Shown one piece after another: positions 25,072 to 33,263 of a stretch of 54,944 nucleotides of DNA. The DNA is from Clostridia bacterium. Its GTDB lineage: Bacteria > Bacillota > Clostridia > Oscillospirales > CAG-272. Numbering within the stretch: the stretch's first letter is position 1; every line of letters begins with the position of its first letter. Under the pieces are notes generated by a model that saw only the letters and a list, made by a program, of their open reading frames with translations, was not told where the DNA came from and searched no databases. Position numbers and translations under genes: made by a program. The DNA lies in contig JAFSSQ010000038.1 in NCBI GenBank assembly GCA_017450965.1, positions 1-54,944 of the forward strand. Direction: 5' to 3'.

Positions 25072-25968
25072 ATGAACAAGTTTGAAAAGATCGTCGGCGA
25101 TCTTTACCTGCTGAAGGTGCCGTTTTCCAACGTGTGGACGGGCGTGATCCTCTGCACGGGCGAGGCGGACGGCTCCGGCCGCAAGGTCCTGATCGACTCC
25201 TCCAACCAGAAGGAACGGGTGGACGACACGATCGTTCCCGCTCTTGCGGAAATGGGCCTCTCGCTTTCCGATATCTCGGACCTCCTTTGCACGCACACGC
25301 ACGGCGACCACGTCGGCGGACACGCGAGGATCCGCGAGCTTGCCCCCTCCGTGAAGATCTGGTGCTACGATAAATCCCTGCCGAAGATGCGCGACCCGCT
25401 GAAATATAACAAGGCGATCCGCGCGGTCTTCCCCGCATACAGTCCCGCTCCCTCCGTCGGGCTGACCGGCATCGAGCCGGACGAGGTGATCGGGGACGAC
25501 GCGGTCGTCGCCGGGCGCTTCCGTCTCATCCCCGCTGCGGGGCACGACACCGACACCGTCTGCTGGCTCGACACCGTGACGGGCACGCTCGTCTGCGGCG
25601 ACTCCCTCCAGGCAAACGGAACGGACAGCCAGGGCATGGCGCTTTACATGGATCTCCCCTCCTATCAGGCGACGCTGCGGCGGCTGCTTAACCTCGGCGC
25701 GGACAATCTGATCACCGGGCACGACTACAACCCCGTCGGCATCTCCGCTTTCGGCCGGGAGAACGTGACGAAGTATCTCGAGACCTGTTCGGAGCTCGTC
25801 GCCTTCTACGACGGCTTCATCCGCGCGATGTACGCCTGCGGGAAGAGCGAGCCGGAGATCGCCGAAGCGCTGATCGACGCGGTGCACGGCGTCCATCCCT
25901 CCTATCTCTTCCTCGCGCTGCTGACGGTGGACTCCCATATCAGAGAAATCAAAAAAGAAAGGGCTTAA
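25072..25968 (+). CDS. metallo-beta-lactamase-fold hydrolase
   Basis: A 298-residue MBL-fold enzyme. Zinc ligands appear in LLCTHTHGDHVGGH, PAAGHDTDTV, LVCGDSLQA and the late ITGHDYNPVG. The C-terminal helical part resembles glyoxalase II-like or lactonase members. In this operon it could open a lactone or hydrolyse a thioester or diketo acid; this is not decided by sequence. Start 25072 is chosen from AGAGGA nine bases upstream, inside the aldolase gene end. Confidence 0.85.
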   Translation: MNKFEKIVGDLYLLKVPFSNVWTGVILCTGEADGSGRKVLIDSSNQKERVDDTIVPALAEMGLSLSDISDLLCTHTHGDHVGGHARIRELAPSVKIWCYDKSLPKMRDPLKYNKAIRAVFPAYSPAPSVGLTGIEPDEVIGDDAVVAGRFRLIPAAGHDTDTVCWLDTVTGTLVCGDSLQANGTDSQGMALYMDLPSYQATLRRLLNLGADNLITGHDYNPVGISAFGRENVTKYLETCSELVAFYDGFIRAMYACGKSEPEIAEALIDAVHGVHPSYLFLALLTVDSHIREIKKERA

Positions 25969-25969
25969 C

Positions 25970-26845
25970 ATGAGCAAGAACGTACTGATCACCGGCTCCT
26001 CCCACGGGATCGGAGCCGCGACCGCGATCGCCTTTGCCAAAGAAGGCTATAACGTAGGCGTGACCTACAACAAAAACCCCGACGGCGCCAAAGCCGTTGC
26101 CGCGGAATGTGAAAAATACGGGGTCGAAACGATCCTCCTCGGCGGCGACGTCGGCGAGCACGACGTCTGCAAAAAGATGATGGAGGACTTCCTCGCGCGC
26201 TTCGGCACGATCGACGTGCTGATCAACAACGCCGGCGGCGCCCTCACCATCCCCGAGGGCGGCTTTGACAAGATGCCGATGGACTACTGGGATTCCCAGA
26301 TCAAGCTCAACCTCAACGCAGCTGCCTATCTCTCCCATTACGCGATGATCAATATGATCGAAAACGGCATCCACGGCGCGATCATCAACGTCAGCTCCGT
26401 CCACAGCCTGATCCCGTGGGTCAGAAGAAGAGTGCTTCCCTACGCGGCGGCCAAGGCCGGTCTGAATATGTTCACCAAGAACCTCGGCATCGAGGCGATC
26501 CACTACGGAATCCGCGTCAACGGCATCGCCCCCGGCTTTATCGCGACGAAGGCGACCGACCGGTACAGCAAGTCCGATCTTGAAGAGGGCTTTTTGCGGA
26601 AGATCCCCGCCGGGTTCCTCGGCAGCGTGGACGATATCACCCCCGCCATGCTCTTCCTCGCGGACGAGAAAAAGAGCCGCTTCATCGTCGGCGAGACGCT
26701 GGTGATCGACGGCGGACAGTCGGTCGACGGCTGCATCGACAAGATGCTCGACGACGGCAGCCCGATCAACGCCTACGACATCAAGCCGAGCTGGGAGCAC
26801 GCGTTTGAACCCCATTTTGCCGATCAGGGCACGAAAAAGAAATAA
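25970..26845 (+). CDS. short-chain dehydrogenase/reductase
   Basis: A 291-residue SDR. It has the cofactor motif TGSSHGIGAA, LINNAGGA, the catalytic Ser in INVSSVHS, YAAAK, and the late GETLVIDGGQSVDG. A 45-residue C-terminal extension goes beyond the usual end. Likely reaction: NAD(P)-linked oxidation of a sugar or sugar acid hydroxyl. The start is one base after the MBL stop, so coupling is likely. Confidence 0.9.
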   Translation: MSKNVLITGSSHGIGAATAIAFAKEGYNVGVTYNKNPDGAKAVAAECEKYGVETILLGGDVGEHDVCKKMMEDFLARFGTIDVLINNAGGALTIPEGGFDKMPMDYWDSQIKLNLNAAAYLSHYAMINMIENGIHGAIINVSSVHSLIPWVRRRVLPYAAAKAGLNMFTKNLGIEAIHYGIRVNGIAPGFIATKATDRYSKSDLEEGFLRKIPAGFLGSVDDITPAMLFLADEKKSRFIVGETLVIDGGQSVDGCIDKMLDDGSPINAYDIKPSWEHAFEPHFADQGTKKK

Positions 26846-26872
26846 TTTTACATACAGAAAGAGGAAAAAACC

Positions 26873-28558
26873 ATGCTGAAAAAGAAAAAATACGAAGATA
26901 TGCGCTCCTGCTGGGAGTTCGGCGAGGCGGAGGAATGCCGCCGCGGCCTGATGCTTGGAATGGGCTACTCCGAGGAGGAGCTGCACCGCCCGCTGATCGG
27001 CGTCGTCAACTCCTGGAACGAGTACAACCCCGGCCACGTCCATCTCAACAAGCTCGCCGAGAGAGTGAAACAGGGCATCCGCGAGGCGGGCGGCCTGCCG
27101 CTGGAAGTGATGACCACCGGCATCTGCGACGGGATGGTCCTCAAAGACCCCAAGTACATCGAAGTCCCCTCCCGTAACTCCATCGCCGACCAGGTCGAGA
27201 TCACCGTCGAGGGCAACTTCTTCGACGGGATGGTCATGCTCTGCACCTGCGACTCCATCGTTCCCGGCTATCTGATGGCGGCGGCCCGTCTTGACATCCC
27301 GACGATCATCGTGACCGGCGGCTATATGCCCCTCGGCCAGGACAGAGGCAAGGAAGTGCTCCACATCCACGCCCAGGATAAAGTCGGCACGGCGAAGGCC
27401 GGCAAGATGGACATGGACGTCTACAACGACCTGATCGCGCACAGCTGGGGCATCTGCGGCGGCTGCACCTCGATGACCACCGCGAACAGTATGTGCATGA
27501 TCGCGGAGGCGCTCGGCATGACGCTGCCGAACAACTCCTCCACCTCCGCCGTCTCCAGCCAGATCTACCTGACCGCCTACCGCGCCGGCAAGCAGATCAT
27601 GAACCTCGTGGACGAGGGGATCACCGCCCGCAAGGTGATGACCGTTGAGGCCGTGAAGAACGCGATCAAGCTGGATATGGCGGTCGCCGCTTCCTCCAAC
27701 CTGATCCTCCATATCCCCGCGATCGCCCACGAGTGCGGCTACACCGATATTCCGTGGTGGAAATACTTTGACGAGGCGTCGAACAACATTCCGCTGCTCT
27801 CCCACCTCGCGCCGAGCGGTATGTATAACCTCAAGGACTTCGACCTCGCCGGCGGCACCTCCGCGATGCTCAAGCAGCTGCTCCCCAAGATCGACGGCGA
27901 CTGCCTGACCGTTACCGGCAAGACCGTCCGCGAGAACGTGGAAAACGCCGTCGTTTACAACTCCGACGTGATCCACAGTCTGGATAACCCCGTCATGACC
28001 GAGCCGGGCATCGGCGTTCTCTACGGCAACCTCGCGCCCGAGGGCGCGATCATCAAGATCGCCGCCGTTCCGACCCAGCTGATGAAATACAAGGGCCCCG
28101 CCCGCGTCTTCAATTCTCTCGACGACGCGCTTGAGTGCCTGCGCTCCGGCAACGTGCGCGAGGGCGACGCCTGCGTGATCCGCTTCCTCGGTCTGAGAGG
28201 GCGCTTCGGCACCACCGCCTTCACCTTCCAGGAAGAGCTGAAGGGGCATCTCAACCTCTTTAACTCCTGCGCCGTCATCACCGACGGACGCTTCTCCGGC
28301 GGCACGAGCGGACTCTCCGTCGGGTACGTCTCTCCGGAAGCGGCGCTCGGCGGCCCGCTTGCCATCATCGAGGAGGGAGACGAGATCGAGATCGACGTGA
28401 CCGGCCGGAAGATCAACCTTTGCGTGCCGGAGGACGTGATCCGCGAGCGTCTCTCCAAGTTCCACTTTGAGTTCCCCGCTTCCAAGTATCCGAGATTCCT
28501 CAACCTCTTCGTCAAGAACGTCGGTTCGATGGCCAAGGGCGGCATCTGGGAAGTCTGA
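26873..28558 (+). CDS. IlvD/Edd-family sugar acid dehydratase with altered metal site
   Basis: A 561-residue dehydratase of the IlvD/Edd family. Fe-S cysteines are expected in TGICDGMVL, CTCDSIVPGY and GICGGCTSMTTANSM. The C-terminal active-site Ser is in DGRFSGGTSGLSVG. The usual CDK motif, whose Lys is carboxylated and binds Mg in sugar acid dehydratases, reads CDS here. With the KDG kinase and aldolase next to it, making a 2-keto-3-deoxy acid from an aldonate is the natural role, but the missing Lys makes the substrate or mechanism uncertain. Confidence 0.85.
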   Translation: MLKKKKYEDMRSCWEFGEAEECRRGLMLGMGYSEEELHRPLIGVVNSWNEYNPGHVHLNKLAERVKQGIREAGGLPLEVMTTGICDGMVLKDPKYIEVPSRNSIADQVEITVEGNFFDGMVMLCTCDSIVPGYLMAAARLDIPTIIVTGGYMPLGQDRGKEVLHIHAQDKVGTAKAGKMDMDVYNDLIAHSWGICGGCTSMTTANSMCMIAEALGMTLPNNSSTSAVSSQIYLTAYRAGKQIMNLVDEGITARKVMTVEAVKNAIKLDMAVAASSNLILHIPAIAHECGYTDIPWWKYFDEASNNIPLLSHLAPSGMYNLKDFDLAGGTSAMLKQLLPKIDGDCLTVTGKTVRENVENAVVYNSDVIHSLDNPVMTEPGIGVLYGNLAPEGAIIKIAAVPTQLMKYKGPARVFNSLDDALECLRSGNVREGDACVIRFLGLRGRFGTTAFTFQEELKGHLNLFNSCAVITDGRFSGGTSGLSVGYVSPEAALGGPLAIIEEGDEIEIDVTGRKINLCVPEDVIRERLSKFHFEFPASKYPRFLNLFVKNVGSMAKGGIWEV

Positions 28559-28560
28559 TC

Positions 28561-30207
28561 ATGTTAAAGAATTTCAACGTTCGCCAATATGACGCGCTCG
28601 TCATCGGGTCCGGCGTGACCGGACTTGTGGCGGCGCTGAAACTGGCCAAAAAAGAAGGGCGGAGCATCGCCGTCGTCGGCGACGGGGTCGGCGCCTCCCC
28701 CTATATCCACGGCTTCAATATGCCGCTGGACGAACACGATTCCCCCGAGCTCTTCTACGAAGACACCTACAAGGGCGGGCGCGAGCAATCCGACCCCGCC
28801 CTTGCGGGCGCTCTCTGCCGCAAGGCGGCCGAGCTTTTCCCGCTTCTTGACGAGCTGGGCGTCTCCTTCGATAAAAAAGAGGACGGCTCCTATTCCCTGC
28901 TCCGCCCCCTCGGCGCCAGCGTGCCGCGGGTGGCGAGCGCGGGCAACCACACCGGCGTTTCCCTGCTCAATTCCCTGAACGCGAAGCTGAAGGCGAACGA
29001 AAACGTCGCCTTCTTCCCGCAGGCGCGCGCGCTGCGTCTGCGCGTCAGGGACGGGCGGGTACTCGGCGCCGTCGTCGCGGACAAAAAGACCGACTCCTAC
29101 ACCGTGATCAACGCGGGCGTAACGGTCCTGGCCTGCGGCGGGTTCTGCAACGTTTTCCCCTTCTCCACCAACTCGGGCGACATCGGAGGGGACGGAGCCG
29201 CCATGGCGCTGTGCGCCGGCGCCTCCCTGACCGATATGGAGTTCGTTCAGTTTGAGCCGAGCGCCGCCGTCGCCCCCGCCGCCCTGCGCGGAAAAAGCGT
29301 GATCACCACGATGTTCTACGAGGGCGCGGTCCTGCGCAACAGGGACGGGCGCCGCTTCATGCTCGACCACTCCCCCGAGGGAGAATGCGTCAACAAGGAC
29401 GTGCAGTCCCGCCTGATCTTCCGCGAGATCGCGGAAGGAAGAGGAACGGAGAACGGCGGCGTCTACTTCGACGCGACCGGCGTCGGCCGTGAAAAGCTCG
29501 ACCGGCTCTATTCTTCCTACGTCAAGCGGTACGCCGATGTCGGGATCGACATCGCCGAAACGCCCTTTGAGATCGCGCCGGCGGCTCACACCTCCCTCGG
29601 CGGCGTCCGGATCAATCCGGACTGCTCGGTCGTGGGGCTCTCCGGGCTGTTTGCCTGCGGAGAAGTGACCGGCGGCGTGCACGGCGCCAACCGGCTCGGC
29701 GGGAACGCCGGGCTCCAGACGCTCGTCTTCGGCAGTATCGCGGGAGAAAGCGCCGCCGCCTTTGCGGACGGCTTTTCCTCCGCCGGCTATCTCCCCTGCG
29801 AGGCCTTTATGGAAGAACTTGCGGGGCGGCCGGGAGAAAAACCGGCGCCGGAGCGCCTCGGCGAGATCCGCGCCGGGATGCAGAAGATCCTCTCCGAGGA
29901 TCTCAACGTCCTGCGCGAGGAAAAAGGGCTGGAGCGGGCGGACGAGACCCTTTCCGCGCTTCTCGCGGAGGTCCGCGCCTTTGCGACCGTCGGCGCCTCC
30001 TTTACCCTCTCCCTTGCGATCCTGCGGCTGGAAAACGATCTCCTGACCGCGCTGGCGCTGGCGCGTTCCGCCCGCCTGCGGACGGAAACCTGCGGCTGCC
30101 ACGTCCGCACCGATTCCCGTCCGGAGAAAGAGGGAAAATACCGTACCGTCGTCTCGGCGGACGCCGACGGGGCGCTTTCCGCCGTCCGTTTGCCGATCGA
30201 GGCATAA
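28561..30207 (+). CDS. fumarate reductase/aspartate oxidase-type flavoprotein
   Basis: A 548-residue FAD enzyme of the fumarate reductase/succinate dehydrogenase/NadB group. FAD binding is seen in ALVIGSGVTGLVAALKLAKK and GLFACGEVTGGVHGANRLGG. The substrate side has AAHTSLGG and RLIFREIAEGRG. A helical C-terminal domain is present. No Fe-S partner or anchor is encoded nearby, so it is probably a soluble oxidase or reductase. Two bases separate it from the dehydratase. Its substrate is unknown. Confidence 0.87.
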   Translation: MLKNFNVRQYDALVIGSGVTGLVAALKLAKKEGRSIAVVGDGVGASPYIHGFNMPLDEHDSPELFYEDTYKGGREQSDPALAGALCRKAAELFPLLDELGVSFDKKEDGSYSLLRPLGASVPRVASAGNHTGVSLLNSLNAKLKANENVAFFPQARALRLRVRDGRVLGAVVADKKTDSYTVINAGVTVLACGGFCNVFPFSTNSGDIGGDGAAMALCAGASLTDMEFVQFEPSAAVAPAALRGKSVITTMFYEGAVLRNRDGRRFMLDHSPEGECVNKDVQSRLIFREIAEGRGTENGGVYFDATGVGREKLDRLYSSYVKRYADVGIDIAETPFEIAPAAHTSLGGVRINPDCSVVGLSGLFACGEVTGGVHGANRLGGNAGLQTLVFGSIAGESAAAFADGFSSAGYLPCEAFMEELAGRPGEKPAPERLGEIRAGMQKILSEDLNVLREEKGLERADETLSALLAEVRAFATVGASFTLSLAILRLENDLLTALALARSARLRTETCGCHVRTDSRPEKEGKYRTVVSADADGALSAVRLPIEA

Positions 30208-30232
30208 TTTTGAAAACGAAAAGAGGAACAAA

Positions 30233-31771
30233 ATGAAAAAAGTCATTTTGAAAAAGAACCGCTACGTCGATTCAGTCTCTCTGATGGGGATCGGCGACAA
30301 GGTCAAGGCCCTCGGCGGGATCGAAAACGCCGAGACGTCGATGGGTTCCGCCGCCAATATCGAGGTCCTGCAGGACCTCGGCTACACCGTTCCCGAGGAT
30401 ACCACGCCGAACGACCTGATGATCGCGATCACGGCGGAGTCCGAGGCGAAATGGGACGAAGCCTGCAAACTCATCATGGACCTGATCGACCACAAGACCA
30501 CGGGCGAGGAGGGCGCCGTTTCCTACAAATCCCTCTCCGAGATCGACCTCCGCGAGGACGGATACGATCTCGCGCAGATCTCCCTGCCGGGCGAATACGC
30601 GGCGGAGGAGGCCAAGCGCGCGATCTCGATGGGTCTCGACGTCTTCATTTTTTCCGACAACGTTACCCTTGACGAGGAGCTGGAGATCAAGGAGTTCGGC
30701 GCCAGACACGGCAAGCTCGTGATGGGCCCGGACGCGGGCGTCGGTCTGATCAAGGGCGTCGCGCTGGCGGCCGGCTCGATCATCCGCCGCGGTCCGGTCG
30801 GCATCGTCGCCGCTTCCGGGTCCGGCGCGCAGGAGGTCGGGTGCCTGATCGAACAGTACGGGCTCGGCGTTTCCTCGATCATCGGGACGGGCGGACACGA
30901 CCTGCTCCCGAAGATCGGCGGGATCACGATGCTCGCCGGGATGCACCGCCTCGAGGCGGACCCCGACACCGAGCTGATCGTGCTCGTCTCCAAATTAGCG
31001 GACCTCGCCGTGATGGATAAGATCCTCGGCGAGGCGGATAAGCTCCGCAAGCCGGTCGTTGCGATCTTCCTCGGCGGAAACGAAAAGCTCTTTGAAGGCC
31101 ACAAGGTCCATCCGGCGTACAGTCTGGAGGGCGCCGCGATCGAGGCGGTCCGTCTCGTGACCGGAAAGGCGCCGAAGATCGGCTTCTCCGACGAAGAGAT
31201 CCGGGCGATCGTCGAGCGCGAGATGAAGCTCTACCGGCCGGAACAGAAGTACGTCCGCGGGCTCTTCTCGGGCGGCACCTTCACCGAAGAGGGCATGATC
31301 TACTACACCGAGCACAACAAGGGCGTCAAGCTCCACTCCAACCTGAACACCAAGTACGCGGAGCAGATCAAGGACCACAACGTCAGCGTCGGGCACTGCA
31401 TCCTCGACCTCGGCGCCGAGGACTTCACGGCGGAAGCGCCGCACCCGATCTTTGACCCCGCGCTGAAGCTCAAGCGCCTCAACCGCGAGCTGGAGGACGA
31501 ATCCGTCGCCGTCGTGACGATGGACTTCATCACCGGCCCCGGCGTGCACCTCGATCCCGTCCGTCCCTTTGCCGAGGCCTGCAAGAAGATCCTCGCCGAG
31601 CGGAAGGATCACGTCACCTTTATCGCCAACATCTGCGGCTCGCTGGAAGATCCCCAGGACGTTCCCGCCTGCAAGAAGATGCTCAGCGACGCCGGCGTCA
31701 TCGTGACCGCGAGCAACTATGAAAGCACCAAACTGGCAAGCGCTCTGATGGCCGCGCTGGAAAACAGATAA
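30233..31771 (+). CDS. fdrA: FdrA (AllF-family) acyl-CoA-synthetase-like protein
   Basis: A 512-residue FdrA. The family has a succinyl-CoA-synthetase-like build: a CoA-binding-type domain around GIVAASGSGAQEVGCLIE and GTGGHDLLPKIGG, then a ligase-CoA-like half (LGGNEKLFEGHKVHPAYSLE, YVRGLFSGGTFTEEGM). In allantoin degraders FdrA/AllF works with AllG and AllH as oxamate carbamoyltransferase. No allantoin gene occurs here; the neighbours are sugar-acid enzymes, so another acyl or carbamoyl substrate is likely (inference). Confidence 0.9.
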   Translation: MKKVILKKNRYVDSVSLMGIGDKVKALGGIENAETSMGSAANIEVLQDLGYTVPEDTTPNDLMIAITAESEAKWDEACKLIMDLIDHKTTGEEGAVSYKSLSEIDLREDGYDLAQISLPGEYAAEEAKRAISMGLDVFIFSDNVTLDEELEIKEFGARHGKLVMGPDAGVGLIKGVALAAGSIIRRGPVGIVAASGSGAQEVGCLIEQYGLGVSSIIGTGGHDLLPKIGGITMLAGMHRLEADPDTELIVLVSKLADLAVMDKILGEADKLRKPVVAIFLGGNEKLFEGHKVHPAYSLEGAAIEAVRLVTGKAPKIGFSDEEIRAIVEREMKLYRPEQKYVRGLFSGGTFTEEGMIYYTEHNKGVKLHSNLNTKYAEQIKDHNVSVGHCILDLGAEDFTAEAPHPIFDPALKLKRLNRELEDESVAVVTMDFITGPGVHLDPVRPFAEACKKILAERKDHVTFIANICGSLEDPQDVPACKKMLSDAGVIVTASNYESTKLASALMAALENR

Positions 31772-31782
31772 GGAGAACTACG

Positions 31783-33204
31783 ATGGAAGAAAAAACGTAT
31801 GCAAGCGATCTGCGCGTTGTCAACGTCGGTCTGAAGTTTTTCTACGACGCGCTCGTCTCCCAGAACGTCAAGGCGACCCAGCTGCAATGGCGCCCGCCCT
31901 TCAAGCTGAACGCGGACGTGGTCAACGCCAAGCTGAAGCTGGAAAAGCCCGATCTCAAGGCAAAGATCGAGGCCGCCAACGAAAAGGCGGTCGGATATCT
32001 TCTCAACTCCGATCCCTACTGGATCGACGTCCGTCCCGCGGGCGAGGTCATCGAGGGGCTCGACGACTATACCGTCATCCATTCCGGTCCTCCGATCGAG
32101 TATGAGGACATGGTCATGCTGCACCGCCGCGGCCTTGTGTCCGCCTGCCTCTTTGAGGGCTGGGCGAAGACCGAGGCGGAGGCGATCAAGCTGATCGAGG
32201 GCGGCAAGATCAAACTCCTCTCCGCGCTGGACACCAACACCGTCGGCGCCGGCACCGGCATCATCACCAAAAGCGTGGCGATGATCATCACCGAGGATCG
32301 CGCGACCGGCAAGATCGCCGCGACCTTCCCGGCGGAAGGCCCGAACCAGGGCGGCTTCTGCGGCTGGGGGCTTTACTCTGAGGAGATCGCAGACTATCTC
32401 CGGTATATGCGCGAGGAGCTGCTCCCCGTGATGGCAATGGCGGTCAAGGCGCGCGGCGGTCTTGCGACCAAGCCGATCTTGGCCGAATCCCTGCAGATGG
32501 GCGACGAAAACCACACCCGCCAGACCGCGTCCGACCTGCTCTTTGACAAGGCGATCCTGCCTGAGATCTTCAAGCTCGATCTCCCGAAGGAGCAGCTGAT
32601 GAAGACGATCAACTACATCGTGGAAACGCCCCGCTTCTTCCACTGCTTCGGGCAGGGAGCGGCGCGCGCTTCGATGCTCTCCGCCGTCGGCACCCCCTAC
32701 TCCACGATGGTCACCGCGGTCTGCGGAAACGGCGTGGACTTCGGCATCAAGGTCGCCGGTCTCGGCGATCAGTGGTTCACCGCGCCCGCCCCGATGATGA
32801 AGGGCCGCTACACCTCCTCGAAGTTCACCGAGAAGGATCAGCTCCCCTGGATCGGCGACTCCTGCGTGGTCGAGTGCTACGGCATGGGCGGTCTGGCCGC
32901 CGCCGCCTCTCCTATCGTGTGCAGTCTGCGCGGTCTGAAACTGAAAGACGCGATCGGGATCACCCGCGAGATGCAGCAGATCTGCATCGCGCCGAACCAC
33001 AACTTCCCCGTTCCGAACATCGACTTCGACTTCCTGCCGATCGGCATCGACATCCGCAAGGTGCTCGAGACCGGGATCTGCCCCGAGATCCACGGCGGTA
33101 TGTTCAACTATCAGGGCGGCCTGATCGGCGCCGGCTCCGCCCGCGTCCCGATGCTCTGCTTCGAGAAGGCGATGCGCGCCTTTGCCGAAAAGTACGGCGA
33201 ATAA
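31783..33204 (+). CDS. DUF1116 (AllG-family) protein
   Basis: A 473-residue DUF1116 protein. Family landmarks are the N-terminal TQLQWRPPFK, SACLFEGWA, NQGGFCGWGLY, GDENHTRQTASDL and the C-terminal GGMFNYQGGLIGAGSARVP. This family is E. coli AllG (YlbE), partner of FdrA. The gap to fdrA is 11 bases, supporting a complex. A hairpin with a T run lies after it, before the kinase. Confidence 0.9.
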   Translation: MEEKTYASDLRVVNVGLKFFYDALVSQNVKATQLQWRPPFKLNADVVNAKLKLEKPDLKAKIEAANEKAVGYLLNSDPYWIDVRPAGEVIEGLDDYTVIHSGPPIEYEDMVMLHRRGLVSACLFEGWAKTEAEAIKLIEGGKIKLLSALDTNTVGAGTGIITKSVAMIITEDRATGKIAATFPAEGPNQGGFCGWGLYSEEIADYLRYMREELLPVMAMAVKARGGLATKPILAESLQMGDENHTRQTASDLLFDKAILPEIFKLDLPKEQLMKTINYIVETPRFFHCFGQGAARASMLSAVGTPYSTMVTAVCGNGVDFGIKVAGLGDQWFTAPAPMMKGRYTSSKFTEKDQLPWIGDSCVVECYGMGGLAAAASPIVCSLRGLKLKDAIGITREMQQICIAPNHNFPVPNIDFDFLPIGIDIRKVLETGICPEIHGGMFNYQGGLIGAGSARVPMLCFEKAMRAFAEKYGE

Positions 33205-33217
33205 GAAAACGAGAAGG

Positions 33218-33249
33218 AAAAACCGCACTTTTCCGTGCGGTTTTTCTTT
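33218..33249 (+). terminator. internal terminator/attenuator before the acyl kinase gene
   Basis: AAAAACCGCAC (33218-33228) pairs with GTGCGGTTTTT (33235-33245), followed by more T-rich sequence. It lies within the 59-base gap and probably lowers kinase transcription relative to the upstream genes. Confidence 0.7.
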
Positions 33250-33263
33250 CCGAAGGAGTTACT

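Noticed and set aside
25949..28465. Long minus-strand open frame opposite the SDR and dehydratase
   Set aside because: Shadow of two well-supported genes. Its His/Asp/Val-rich translation is typical of an antisense frame.
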